From assembly GCF_003003775.1 (NCBI RefSeq), contig NZ_PVWJ01000052.1, forward strand, positions 1 through 33,638: a DNA stretch of 33,638 nt, in the 5' to 3' direction. Source of the DNA: Merismopedia glauca CCAP 1448/3 (GTDB lineage Bacteria; Cyanobacteriota; Cyanobacteriia; Cyanobacteriales; CCAP-1448). Shown one piece after another: positions 1 through 8,504 of this stretch. Position 1 is the first letter of the stretch; each line of letters opens with the position of its first letter. A program made the position numbers and the translations under genes. The notes under the pieces are model-generated. The model made no database searches, had not been told where the DNA came from, and saw nothing but the letters and a program-made list of their open reading frames with translations.

Positions 1-40
1 GGATTGGGCATGGGACATGGGGCCTGGGGCATTGGGGCGG
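1..40. repeat. Degenerate G-rich 7-bp tandem repeat (GCATGGG type)
   Basis: Five consecutive heptamers can be read: GGATTGG, GCATGGG, ACATGGG, GCCTGGG and GCATTGG, followed by GGCGG. The array lies beyond the 3' end of ctaD, which reads leftward. It contains five runs of three or four G spaced by 3-4 nt, which meets the usual quadruplex-forming pattern. The heptamer is the reverse complement of the CCCATGC/CCTATGC units at 30966-31000, so both arrays belong to one family. The rest of 1-111 shows no gene; ctaE, often next to ctaD, is not visible. Confidence 0.75.
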
Positions 41-111
41 ATTTAGCAGATGGATTTTCCCTCAGAGAGGTTGATATCAAACAAAACCCGCCCTCTGCTT
101 CAGAAATGGAA

Positions 112-1827
112 CTATTTTGACTGTGAATCAGAGGTAGCACTGACAGGTTCGTTATCTGGTCCTACAGGATATTTGACTTCTACTGAAGAACGACTTTCAA
201 CCTCGGATAAGTCACTCATTCCATAGTCATAAACCCCTACAGTTAATACAGGTAAGACCTCGAAATTCTCAATTGATGGTGGCGAACTAGTCAACCATTC
301 AAAACCTAAAGCCTGCCAAGGGTTATCTTCTGCCTTAGTACCCCTTGTCCAACTCCAAACGGCATTGATCAGGAAAGGTATGGTTGAAACTGCCAGGATG
401 TAGCTACCAATGGTACAAATAAAGTTGATATTGGCGAACTGGGGATCGTACATCGCTACCCGTCTGGGCATCCCTTGCAAGCCCAAAACGTGCATCGGCA
501 GGAAGGTCAGGTTAAAACCGAAATAAGTGAGGATAAAATGGACAATTCCCCAAGGTTCATTAATCATTCTCCCCGTCATTTTAGGAAACCAGTGATAGAT
601 GGCGGTGTAAATCCCAAACATACTTCCACCAAATAACACGTAGTGCAGGTGAGCGACTACGAAATAGGTATCGTGGACGTGGATATCAAAGGGAACTGAA
701 GCTAGCATTACGCCACTGAGTCCCCCGACTACGAAAGTCGAAATAAAGCCCATCGCAAAAAGCATGGGGCTATTGAGGCGAATTTTTCCGCCCCACATGG
801 TAGCTAACCAGCCAAAAATCTTGATCCCCGTGGGTACGGCGATGATCATGGTGGTAATCATGAAAAACATCCGCAACCAGCCAGGAGTACCACTGGTAAA
901 CATATGGTGCGCCCAGACAATCAAACCCAGAAAGCTGATAGCTAAACTAGAGTAGGCGATCGCTGCATAACCAAAGATTGGTTTGCGAGAATGCACCGGA
1001 ATTACTTCTGACATTACCCCAAAAAAGGGCAAAACCATAATGTAAACAGCTGGGTGGGAATAAAACCAGAATAAATGCTGGTAGACAACTGGATCTCCGC
1101 CACCAGTAGGATTAAAGAACGTTGTGCCGATTAGCAAGTCAAAAGCCAGTAAAATCAAGGCTCCGGCTAGGACTGGAGTCGCAATCACGGCGAGTAAAGA
1201 AGTAGATAGCATCGCCCAGCAAAATAAAGGCATCTGATTGAGCCTCATACTAGGAACCCGCATCTTCCAAAGGGTGACTAGGAAGTTAATCCCGCCCAAA
1301 ATTGAGGAAGTTCCTAAAAGCAAAACGCTCATAATCCAGATAGCTTCACCTACCTGACTGGCAGTAACGCTCAAAGGTGGGTAGGAAGTCCAGCCAGCTT
1401 GAGCCGGATCGAAGAAGAAGCTAGAGATAAGTAAGATGCCTGTGGGGGGAATGATCCAAAAGGCTACAGCATTGAGCCGAGGGAAAGCCATATCCCGCGC
1501 CCCAATCATCAACGGCAGCAGATAATTAGCAAATCCAGCACCAGCAGGCACAATCCATAAAAAGATCATGATCGTGCCGTGAAGGGTAAATAAGCTGTTG
1601 TAGAGGCGAGGATCGACAAAATCTGGAGCAGGGGTAGCTAATTCAGTCCGAATCGCTGTAGCTAAGGCTCCCCCAACTAGATAAAACAGGAAGCCAGTCA
1701 CTAGATATTGAATCCCAATGACCTTGTGATCGGTGCTGAAGGTGAAATAATCTTGCCACCTTCTTTCCTCACTATGAGGGTGATGTGACAAATGTTCACC
1801 ACTTGGTTGCAACTGTGCTTGTGTCAT
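112..1827 (-). CDS. ctaD: Cytochrome c oxidase subunit I
   Basis: This is the catalytic subunit of an aa3-type heme-copper oxidase, which reduces O2 to water and pumps protons in the respiratory membrane. The 571-residue length is normal and about twelve membrane helices are evident. Expected ligands are all present: His83 and His395 for low-spin heme a, His393 for heme a3, and His258, His307 and His308 for CuB, with Tyr262 placed to crosslink to His258. A K-channel lysine is likely at Lys336. The helix VI motif is Tyr-Ser-His-Pro (256-259) with no nearby glutamate, which is the A2 type of proton channel rather than the A1 type. It follows ctaC after 149 bp and is probably co-transcribed with it. 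The start is the ATG at 1825-1827. Confidence 0.97.
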   Translation of the reverse strand: MTQAQLQPSGEHLSHHPHSEERRWQDYFTFSTDHKVIGIQYLVTGFLFYLVGGALATAIRTELATPAPDFVDPRLYNSLFTLHGTIMIFLWIVPAGAGFANYLLPLMIGARDMAFPRLNAVAFWIIPPTGILLISSFFFDPAQAGWTSYPPLSVTASQVGEAIWIMSVLLLGTSSILGGINFLVTLWKMRVPSMRLNQMPLFCWAMLSTSLLAVIATPVLAGALILLAFDLLIGTTFFNPTGGGDPVVYQHLFWFYSHPAVYIMVLPFFGVMSEVIPVHSRKPIFGYAAIAYSSLAISFLGLIVWAHHMFTSGTPGWLRMFFMITTMIIAVPTGIKIFGWLATMWGGKIRLNSPMLFAMGFISTFVVGGLSGVMLASVPFDIHVHDTYFVVAHLHYVLFGGSMFGIYTAIYHWFPKMTGRMINEPWGIVHFILTYFGFNLTFLPMHVLGLQGMPRRVAMYDPQFANINFICTIGSYILAVSTIPFLINAVWSWTRGTKAEDNPWQALGFEWLTSSPPSIENFEVLPVLTVGVYDYGMSDLSEVESRSSVEVKYPVGPDNEPVSATSDSQSK

Positions 1828-1841
1828 ACGCGAAAATTAAG

Positions 1842-1876
1842 GAAGAGGGAAGAAGGAAGAAGGAACAAGGAAGAGG
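1842..1876. repeat. 7-bp tandem repeat (GAAGAAG type) between ctaC and ctaD
   Basis: Five heptamers run in register: GAAGAGG, GAAGAAG, GAAGAAG, GAACAAG and GAAGAGG. It is the same cyclic family as the array at the end of secF (30452-30486). On the coding (minus) strand it lies just upstream of ctaD as a pyrimidine-rich tract. Confidence 0.75.
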
Positions 1877-1884
1877 ATTCCTCT

Positions 1885-1940
1885 GAAAAGCTTAGCTTTT
1901 CCATCAGATATATCAGTAGGGTGGGCAATGCCTACTCTAC
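1885..1940. repeat. Two adjacent hairpins in the ctaC-ctaD spacer
   Basis: The first hairpin has 7-bp arms GAAAAGC/GCTTTTC (1885-1891 and 1895-1901) with a 3-nt loop. The second pairs GTAGGGTGGGC (1916-1926) with GCCTACTCTAC (1930-1940), nine Watson-Crick pairs plus two G-U pairs. The second resembles the GTAGGGTGGGCA motif seen again near 20964, so it is probably a dispersed repeat and not a gene-specific attenuator. Confidence 0.5.
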
Positions 1941-1976
1941 ATATAGTGTCAAAGTTGGCAATTTGCGTAAATCCTA

Positions 1977-2960
1977 TTAATGATGAGAGTGGTGCATTTC
2001 GCTGACTAATTGAGTGTCTATACCCATTTCTTGCGCGTAAGGTGCTAGAAATTGGCTATCTGAGAGGTTAGTTGGGTTGAGGGCAAGTGCTTTGGAGTTA
2101 TTGGGTTGGCTGGCGATTTGCTGACTTTGCACCCAGTTTTGGTAATCTTCTGGTGTGTGAGCAATTAACTTAGTAATCATCGAACCGTGGTAAGAACCAC
2201 ATAGTTCGGCACAGCGTAAGGGATATTCTCCCACTCGATTGAGGGTAAAGCGCAACTGAGCAGTACGTCCGGGGATCGCATCTTGTTTGAGACGCAATTG
2301 GGGCACCCAAAAAGCGTGTATAACGTCGTTAGCTGACAAATTAACTTGGATTTCTTGACCAACTGGCAAGTGTAATTCCCCAGTGGTAATACCGCTATCA
2401 GGGTAGTTAAAAATCCAAGCGTATTGCAAACCTGTGACATTTACCTCTAATTCCGCAGATTTACCCTGATTGAGGGGAGAAGCGCCAACTCCTAGAGCAA
2501 TTTGGCGAGAATCAGATGGCATCGTCTCTAAAGGCGCAGCGATCGCTGCACCTCGGTGTGATTTAGGAGAGTGCATCGCGTGCATATCTCCTGCTGTCAT
2601 GGGATCGACTCCTCCTAGGGTGTTGTAAATCTCAAAGCTATAAATTGAGATCCAAACCACAATCGCGGCGGGAATAGCTGTCCAGAGAATTTCTAAGGGG
2701 ACATTCCCGTGCAATCCTGGACCATCGGTATTGTCTCCTTTGCGTTTGCGGAAGTAAAAAGCGCAAAAGATTAACGTCCCTTGAACAATCAAAAATAGAC
2801 CTGTAGCTATGATCATCATGGTGTCGAATAGATCGTCAACCTGATTAGCTTCGTCAGAGGCGGCGATCGGCATGAGACCGTGGTTTTGACCGTACCACAG
2901 ACTCAATAAGGTCAGCACGATGCCGATCAATAAAGTAGAAATAGTACTTGGAATATTCAC
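1977..2960 (-). CDS. ctaC: Cytochrome c oxidase subunit II
   Basis: This subunit accepts electrons from cytochrome c or plastocyanin at the binuclear CuA centre and passes them to subunit I. Hydrophobic segments lie at about residues 5-25, 47-70 and 88-110, the first probably a signal or anchor, followed by a periplasmic or lumenal cupredoxin domain. CuA ligands are complete: His215, Cys250, Glu252 (backbone), Cys254, His258 and Met261. The aromatic entry region (about 177-183) is present. A His/Met-containing stretch (about 126-135) sits between the last helix and the cupredoxin fold. The C-terminus ends in a His-rich tail (His-His-Ser-His-His). No lipobox cysteine is seen. It is the first gene of the ctaC-ctaD unit and diverges from ctaA. 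Confidence 0.96.
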   Translation of the reverse strand: MNIPSTISTLLIGIVLTLLSLWYGQNHGLMPIAASDEANQVDDLFDTMMIIATGLFLIVQGTLIFCAFYFRKRKGDNTDGPGLHGNVPLEILWTAIPAAIVVWISIYSFEIYNTLGGVDPMTAGDMHAMHSPKSHRGAAIAAPLETMPSDSRQIALGVGASPLNQGKSAELEVNVTGLQYAWIFNYPDSGITTGELHLPVGQEIQVNLSANDVIHAFWVPQLRLKQDAIPGRTAQLRFTLNRVGEYPLRCAELCGSYHGSMITKLIAHTPEDYQNWVQSQQIASQPNNSKALALNPTNLSDSQFLAPYAQEMGIDTQLVSEMHHSHH

Positions 2961-3004
2961 GGTCGTTTAGGTATGTGGCTACAAGATTTAAGGATAACTA
3001 AACT

Positions 3005-3018
3005 GAAGTCAGAAGTCA
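3005..3018. repeat. Two-copy GAAGTCA heptamer
   Basis: Two exact tandem copies of GAAGTCA. This is the same unit as the longer arrays at 14842-14874 and 32611-32671, so it is either a seed or a remnant of that family. Confidence 0.6.
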
Positions 3019-3200
3019 GATCGCAAAAGACGAGATATAAGCGCTTGCGCGCGGCTACGCCTACGCGTCTGTACAGAATCAGGATTTCGGATTTCGCTCT
3101 ATCTCCGTGTCCCCTCACCTCCTCTGCTCTTGATGCCCAACTACCACGGTAAACTACCCAGAGCAGATAGTGGTCAGCAAATCTCTATAGTTTTGCAATT

Positions 3201-3263
3201 TTTTAAGAATCTCTTGTGTAAAGATTGATTTCGGCGGCGGGAATGTCAAAGAAATTCTTAAAA
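3201..3263. promoter_or_regulatory. Spaced 10-bp inverted repeat, possible operator
   Basis: TTTTAAGAAT (3201-3210) is exactly complementary to ATTCTTAAAA (3254-3263), with 43 bp between. It lies in the shared upstream region of ctaC and ctaA. The AT-rich arms could arise by chance, and no known regulator is implied. Confidence 0.25.
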
Positions 3264-3390
3264 CGTTCGCTGGCAGTTAATATAGCGATTCCCAGTCATG
3301 GATAAGGGTTGGTTCGTTTCTAGATCGAAAAATAACGAGTCAAAATAAAGAGTATCTATACTTAGAGTAACCACAGCTAATTCATTAAGC

Positions 3391-4302
3391 ATGACTAACT
3401 TTGTCTGGAGAGAGCAAATTACTGTTAATTCTCCTTCATGGGTAGAGAGAATCCGCAGTTTGGTTTGGAAATGTGCGATCGCTACCCTATTACTTATGAT
3501 GGTTGGCAGCGCTACCAGAGTGATGGACGCAGGTTTAGCTTGCCCTGACTGGCCCTTGTGTTATGGTCAGTTAGTTCCCCATCAACAAATGAATTTTCAA
3601 GTCTTCCTGGAGTGGTTTCATCGCTTAGATGCAGCTTTAATTGGATTGAGTACCTTAATTTTGACCGGAGTTTCTTGGTGGCAAAGACGCGCACTACCGA
3701 CTTGGTTACCTTGGGCGAGTAGTTTTGCTTTGTTAGCAATAGTTTTTCAAGGGGTATTAGGCGGATTAACTGTAACTGAGTTACTCCGGTTTGATATTGT
3801 TACGGCTCACCTGGCTACTGCCATGTTATTTTTTGCTACCTTGGTAGTCATGGGAACGATGCTATCTCCCTACCAAGGAACAGGGGCGGGTTATCCTTTA
3901 GCTTGGGTTAGTGGTACGGCAGCCACGTTAGTCTATTTGCAAAGCTTGCTGGGGGGATTAGTGGCTTCTCGTTGGGCTGTGCATCAATGCTTGGGGATCT
4001 CTCAGTTGTGTGCTGTGATGAACAGTCATATGGCGGCTGTAGTCCCCACTACTTTGGTGACGGCTAGTTTAATCTGGTTGGCTTGGCGGACTCCTGCTTT
4101 ACATTTTGGTTTGCGCCAATTGACTAAGGCGATCGCCACTCTGTTAATATTACAAATTGCTTTGGGAGTAGCTACTTTTTGGTTCCGTCTCCAAGTAGAA
4201 CCCCTAACGGTAGCTCATCATACAATCGGCGTGACTCTTTTGGGTACATTAGTGGCATTTACGGTTTTAGCCATCAAGGATCGTCAAGCAGTGACTGTTT
4301 AG
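3391..4302 (+). CDS. ctaA: Heme A synthase (COX15/CtaA family)
   Basis: It oxidises the C8 methyl of heme O to a formyl group, giving the heme A needed by the adjacent oxidase. The 303-residue protein has about eight membrane helices in two four-helix halves. Histidines at expected positions are His77 (in a Trp-Phe-His-Arg motif), His140, His213 and His276/277. Two extracytoplasmic cysteine pairs are present, Cys51/Cys57 and Cys200/Cys207, matching the arrangement known from Bacillus CtaA. It diverges from ctaC and is followed by ctaB after 202 bp. The order ctaA-ctaB next to ctaCD is common in cyanobacteria. Confidence 0.95.
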   Translation: MTNFVWREQITVNSPSWVERIRSLVWKCAIATLLLMMVGSATRVMDAGLACPDWPLCYGQLVPHQQMNFQVFLEWFHRLDAALIGLSTLILTGVSWWQRRALPTWLPWASSFALLAIVFQGVLGGLTVTELLRFDIVTAHLATAMLFFATLVVMGTMLSPYQGTGAGYPLAWVSGTAATLVYLQSLLGGLVASRWAVHQCLGISQLCAVMNSHMAAVVPTTLVTASLIWLAWRTPALHFGLRQLTKAIATLLILQIALGVATFWFRLQVEPLTVAHHTIGVTLLGTLVAFTVLAIKDRQAVTV

Positions 4303-4401
4303 GAATTAATCCCGTTGCCAATCAATAAGTTTATATGCTCATAATGTTAGGTCTGCGGTGAGGTAAAATTTATCCTCCGTTTATATAGCCTTTCTAAGAT
4401 A

Positions 4402-4455
4402 GATTGTGGGACAGGCTTCCACGCTGTGCCTATGCAGGCAAGATGCCTCACAATC
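4402..4455. repeat. Imperfect palindromic dispersed repeat (CAGGC/GCCT type)
   Basis: GATTGTG (4402-4408) pairs with CACAATC (4449-4455), and AGGC near 4413 pairs with GCCT at 4445-4448. The inner part also carries GCCTATGCAGGC. It resembles the hairpin at 8345-8369, so it is probably a dispersed cyanobacterial repeat and not a gene-specific element. Confidence 0.5.
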
Positions 4456-4504
4456 GCCAAATCTGAAGGGCTGAAATCGTTGCAAAAATTGAGGAATCTT
4501 CGGC

Positions 4505-5443
4505 ATGATTGAGGCAAATCTCTCTCAAACCCATCAAAGACTTGGGGAAATTATTTATAGCTATTACCAACTCACCAAACCGAGAATTATTCCGTTATTG
4601 CTAGTCACAACAGCAGCAGGAATGTGGATGGCGGGTGAAGGAAAAGTCGATCCATTTTTGCTATTAATAACTTTACTCGGTGGGACTTTAGCTGCGGCTT
4701 CCGCCCAAGCACTCAATTGTATCTACGATCGCGATATCGATTATACGATGGAAAGGACTCGTCATCGTCCCATACCCTCCGGCAAAATTCAACCTAGAGA
4801 CGCGGCATTGTTTGCGATCGCTCTAGGAACCCTTTCTTTTATCTTGTTATCGGCGTTTGTCAACCTTTTATCGGCTTTACTGGCAATGGCAGGGATTGTG
4901 TTTTACATGGCAATTTACACCCATTTGCTTAAACGCCATACCACCCAAAATATCGTCATTGGTGGAGCCGCAGGAGCGATTCCAGCCCTGGTTGGCTGGG
5001 CGGCGGTGCGAAATGACCTAACGTGGGCACCTTGGCTGTTATTTGCCTTAGTTTTCTTGTGGACACCTCCTCATTTTTGGGCATTAGCTTTGATGATCAA
5101 AGATGACTATGCTCAAGTCGGCGTACCGATGTTACCTGTTGTGGCTGGAGAAGAGGCTACAACGGGACAAATCTGGGTTTATAGCTTAATTTTGGTGCCA
5201 TCTAGCTTACTTTTGGTTTATCCACTCCACGCTTCTGGACTTCTTTACGGATTGGTTGCGGCGATCTTGGGATTCATTTTCTTAAAAAAAGCCTGGTTGT
5301 TGAAGCAAGTACCTACTGACAAAGACTTAGCGCGATCGCTCTTCAAGTTCTCAATCCTTTATATGATGCTACTTTGTGCCGGAATCGTGGTTGACAGTCT
5401 TCCCATAACTCATTATCTAGTTGGGACTTTGCCTAATATATAA
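4505..5443 (+). CDS. ctaB: Protoheme IX farnesyltransferase (heme O synthase)
   Basis: This UbiA-family prenyltransferase transfers farnesyl to heme B to make heme O, the substrate of CtaA. The first Asp-rich motif is seen as Asn71-x3-Asp75-x-Asp77-x-Asp79 followed by an Arg-His-Arg-Pro sequence. The second is Lys-Asp-Asp-Tyr at about residues 199-202, followed by a Gly-Val-Pro-Met-Leu-Pro stretch. About nine membrane helices fill the 312-residue chain. It is downstream of ctaA in the same direction. The ATG at 4505 gives normal family length. Confidence 0.96.
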   Translation: MIEANLSQTHQRLGEIIYSYYQLTKPRIIPLLLVTTAAGMWMAGEGKVDPFLLLITLLGGTLAAASAQALNCIYDRDIDYTMERTRHRPIPSGKIQPRDAALFAIALGTLSFILLSAFVNLLSALLAMAGIVFYMAIYTHLLKRHTTQNIVIGGAAGAIPALVGWAAVRNDLTWAPWLLFALVFLWTPPHFWALALMIKDDYAQVGVPMLPVVAGEEATTGQIWVYSLILVPSSLLLVYPLHASGLLYGLVAAILGFIFLKKAWLLKQVPTDKDLARSLFKFSILYMMLLCAGIVVDSLPITHYLVGTLPNI

Positions 5444-5596
5444 AATCGGCTGTTAGTTTTCATTCCTACTTGGGAAACCTATGGAAGGTAGCCACTGGTT
5501 AATGCAAGGGATGTTTTCTCCAGACTCTTGTAGATGTAGCACTGCTATGTTTCTACCAATACCAGGCTCCTGACTTTTATCCCCATAGAAGATTAT

Positions 5597-6136
5597 ATGA
5601 AAAACTGGCCCACTTGGTTTCCCTGCCCTAGCGCGTGGATGAGCGCTTTATTTTTGACTGTATTTGCTGGTTCTATTGCCGTTTGGTCACAGAGAATTAG
5701 CGATCTAGGGATGTACTTAGCTAAATATTCCCACAGATTTACGTTTGGATGCGGAGTTTTAGCGATAATTTTCCCGATTATCATGGTGGCTATTATCCAT
5801 CATGTCTTTCACGTATTTCTAGATAACTGCCTTCCCGATTCCCAAGGTGCAGAAAGTACAAGAACTCAAGGTCTTTTTCCAACTACTTTCAGTTGGTGGG
5901 AAGGTTTATACAGTTGGTTAGTTCTGGTTTTAGCTACCATCTTAACTGGGGGAATTCTCGGTATTATCTTGTCTCAAGAAGAGATTTGGCGATCGCTATA
6001 CGTCTGGCAAAGAGTCTGGTACAAATTTGACTATCTCATGACTTTTCCCACTTTTGTTTGGGTAATAGTAGCAGCTTATTTATATCAATTTGAACACATA
6101 GTTCGCGAAAAATTTATAGCTGCTAAGACTCCCTAA
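5597..6136 (+). CDS. Four-helix membrane protein of unknown function
   Basis: I do not recognise the family. The 179-residue protein has four hydrophobic segments at about 14-31, 48-70, 103-126 and 148-166. A His-His-Val-Phe-His cluster (68-72) sits at the end of the second helix, followed by a 30-residue polar loop with one cysteine. Both termini are short. It lies 153 bp after ctaB and 56 bp before a dynamin-like GTPase, all on the same strand, so it could be a tail of the heme A operon or the first gene of the GTPase cluster. The upstream AGAAG supports the ATG at 5597. That it is a real gene is likely; any function would be a guess. Confidence 0.75.
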   Translation: MKNWPTWFPCPSAWMSALFLTVFAGSIAVWSQRISDLGMYLAKYSHRFTFGCGVLAIIFPIIMVAIIHHVFHVFLDNCLPDSQGAESTRTQGLFPTTFSWWEGLYSWLVLVLATILTGGILGIILSQEEIWRSLYVWQRVWYKFDYLMTFPTFVWVIVAAYLYQFEHIVREKFIAAKTP

Positions 6137-6192
6137 AATTCCAGAATTTAAACCCATTTTCAGGATTTTATCTCACTATTTTTAGCAATATA

Positions 6193-8283
6193 ATGACTAT
6201 GATTTCTCCCGTTGAATCGACAGTTTTCCTCGACCATTTAGAACTAGTTAATCGCGGACGCTCTCTAGTAGCTAGTTTATTAGAAAGCATGGCAGATCGA
6301 GTTAAATTTGCTGAAGATAGCACCAAGAGAAACTCAGGTCAATTGGGATTAGTTAGAGAGATTGAAGATTTAGATAGAGTTAGCGATAAATTAAAAAAAG
6401 GTGTTTTTAGGTTACTCGTACTCGGTGATATGAAGCGAGGAAAAAGCACCTTTTTAAATGCTTTAATTGGGGAGAAAGTTTTACCTAGCGATGTCAATCC
6501 CTGTACTGCTATTCTGACGGTTTTGCGGTATGGGACTACTAAAAAAGTGACTGTTTATTTTAGCGATCGCCGAAGTCCAGAAGAGTTAGATTTTCAAGAA
6601 TTCAAACTAAAATACACTATCGATCCATCGGAAGCAAAACAATTAGAGCAAGAAAATAAATCGGCTTTTCCTAATGTAGATTATGCAGTCGTTGAATATC
6701 CGTTACCTCTATTAGCTAAAGGAGTGGAAATCGTTGATAGTCCCGGACTGAACGATACAGAAGCGAGGAACGAACTATCATTAGGATATGTCAATAACTG
6801 TCATGCAATTCTGTTTGTTTTAGCTGCGTCTCAGCCTTGTACTTTAGCAGAACGTCGCTATTTAGAAAACTACATTAAAGATCGAGGATTGAGTGTTTTC
6901 TTTTTAATTAATGCTTGGGATCGAGTGCGGGAAAGTTTAATCGATCCTGATGATACAGAAGAGTTAGAGTTAGCGGAAACCAGATTGAGACAAGTTTTTG
7001 CGAATAATTTAGCTGAATACTGTCGGGTAGATGGTTACAATCTTTACGAAGAAAGAGTATTTGAAGTTTCTTCTCTTCAGGCTTTAAGAAAAAGATTAAA
7101 AAATCCAGATGCGTTGTTAGAAGGAACTGGGTTTCCTGAATTTATTAAGGCTCTAAATACCTTTTTAACCAAGGAAAGAGGAATAGCAGAATTACGGGAA
7201 GGAAGGACTATTGCTCGACAAATTACTCACAGAATTCAAGAGGCGATCGCCAGACGCATTCCTTTACTAGACACGGATGTAAATGAGCTAAAAAAACGAA
7301 TTAATTCCGTGACTCCAGAGTTTGAGCAACTAACTGAAATTCGCGATCGCTTCCAATCAGAAATAGTTAGGAGTCGAGATACAAAATCTCAGGCGATCGC
7401 TGAATCTTTTCGCACTTATACTTTAAATTTAGGGAACACATTTGAAGCTGATTTTCTCAAGTATCAACCTGAATTGAAGTTACTTGATTTCTTAAGTCAG
7501 GGAAAGCGAGAGGCGTTTAATGCAGCTATGCAAAAAGCTTTTGAACAGTACATAAATGATAAATTAGCAGATTGGAGTCGCAGCGCAGAACAAGAAATGA
7601 AAACTGCTTTTAGTCAACTTTCTCAAACTGCGGCTAAATACGGATCTTCTTACAATCAAATCACCGATAGAATCACCGAAAAACTGACGGGACAGCAAGT
7701 CCCTACTAATATCAATTCTACTACTGAAGATAACTCTCCAGGATGGGCAAAATGGGCAATGGGACTTTTCTCATTATCTACAGGTAATATCGCAGGGATG
7801 GCGCTAGCTGGTGCTGGTTTTGATTGGAAAAGTATCCTCCTCAATTACTTTACCGTAGTCGGTTTAGGTAGTATCATTGCCGCAGTATTTCCCGTGGCAC
7901 TTTTCGCAGGACCAATTGGATTGGGTTTGCTAGGATTAGGTGTAGGTGTATTTCAAGCCGATCGCTCTCGTCACGAAGTAGTAAAATTAGCCAAACAAGA
8001 GTTAGTTAAACATTTACCTCGCTTGGCTCAAGAGCAATCAAAAACTGTTTTTAATGCAGTTCAAGAGTGCTTTAATGTGTACGAACGAGAAGTAACTAAA
8101 CGCATCAATGAAGATATTCAATCTCGACAATCTGAACTAGATAATTTGTTGGCTCAAAAATCATCGTTTGAGATCGATCGCCAAACCGAAATAGAACGGT
8201 TACAAAAACTAGAAACAGAAGTTAGCGGTAAACTGAAAGAAGTCGAAAATATCTATCAAGATTGTATTTCCTCTTTGTCATAA
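6193..8283 (+). CDS. Dynamin-like GTPase 1
   Basis: This is a large GTPase of the bacterial dynamin-like protein family, expected to bind and remodel membranes. GTPase motifs are G1 Gly-Asp-Met-Lys-Arg-Gly-Lys-Ser (78-85), G2 Thr105, G3 Asp182-Ser-Pro-Gly185 and a G4-like Asn240-Ala-Trp-Asp243. Helical, charged stalk-like regions follow (about 335-510 and 600-696). A strongly hydrophobic block at about 549-588, rich in Gly, Val and Ala, fits a membrane paddle or hairpin. The 696-residue length suits the family. It follows the four-helix protein by 56 bp and precedes a second, shorter dynamin-like gene. The bacterial family is known to tubulate or fuse membranes; the physiological role here is unknown. 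Confidence 0.9.
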   Translation: MTMISPVESTVFLDHLELVNRGRSLVASLLESMADRVKFAEDSTKRNSGQLGLVREIEDLDRVSDKLKKGVFRLLVLGDMKRGKSTFLNALIGEKVLPSDVNPCTAILTVLRYGTTKKVTVYFSDRRSPEELDFQEFKLKYTIDPSEAKQLEQENKSAFPNVDYAVVEYPLPLLAKGVEIVDSPGLNDTEARNELSLGYVNNCHAILFVLAASQPCTLAERRYLENYIKDRGLSVFFLINAWDRVRESLIDPDDTEELELAETRLRQVFANNLAEYCRVDGYNLYEERVFEVSSLQALRKRLKNPDALLEGTGFPEFIKALNTFLTKERGIAELREGRTIARQITHRIQEAIARRIPLLDTDVNELKKRINSVTPEFEQLTEIRDRFQSEIVRSRDTKSQAIAESFRTYTLNLGNTFEADFLKYQPELKLLDFLSQGKREAFNAAMQKAFEQYINDKLADWSRSAEQEMKTAFSQLSQTAAKYGSSYNQITDRITEKLTGQQVPTNINSTTEDNSPGWAKWAMGLFSLSTGNIAGMALAGAGFDWKSILLNYFTVVGLGSIIAAVFPVALFAGPIGLGLLGLGVGVFQADRSRHEVVKLAKQELVKHLPRLAQEQSKTVFNAVQECFNVYEREVTKRINEDIQSRQSELDNLLAQKSSFEIDRQTEIERLQKLETEVSGKLKEVENIYQDCISSLS

Positions 8284-8504
8284 ACTGCTATATCATTTAT
8301 TTGTGAACTTACACTTAAGCTACTCTGCATTTAAATTATATAACTGGGGCAGGCAGGATGCCTACCCCACAAGAGTCTAATTAAATTTAAATATCTCTAG
8401 ATGCGTTTTAGCTGAATCCACCAAGTATTGATATCTCTCTCTGTGTTCTTTATGCCTCTGTGGTGAATTTAAAATTCCATACCTGACATCTTAGTAAATG
8501 AACC
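8284..8504. repeat. Spacer between the two GTPase genes with a GC-rich hairpin
   Basis: The 221-bp spacer holds an imperfect hairpin at 8345-8369: TGGGG pairs with CCCCA and AGGC with GCCT, with one mismatch and a 5-nt loop. It is related to the element at 4402-4455. No T-run follows, so it is not a classical terminator, and the two GTPase genes may still share a transcript. Confidence 0.5.

Larger units (their letters stand above)
2961..3390. promoter_or_regulatory. Divergent ctaC/ctaA intergenic region
   Basis: This 430-bp stretch carries no gene and must hold the promoters for ctaC (leftward) and ctaA (rightward). It contains two exact GAAGTCA heptamers (3005-3018), a GC-rich dispersed repeat rich in GCG units (about 3041-3066), and a 10-bp inverted repeat (TTTTAAGAAT at 3201-3210, ATTCTTAAAA at 3254-3263). 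No -10/-35 pair is clear enough to assign. Confidence 0.6.
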
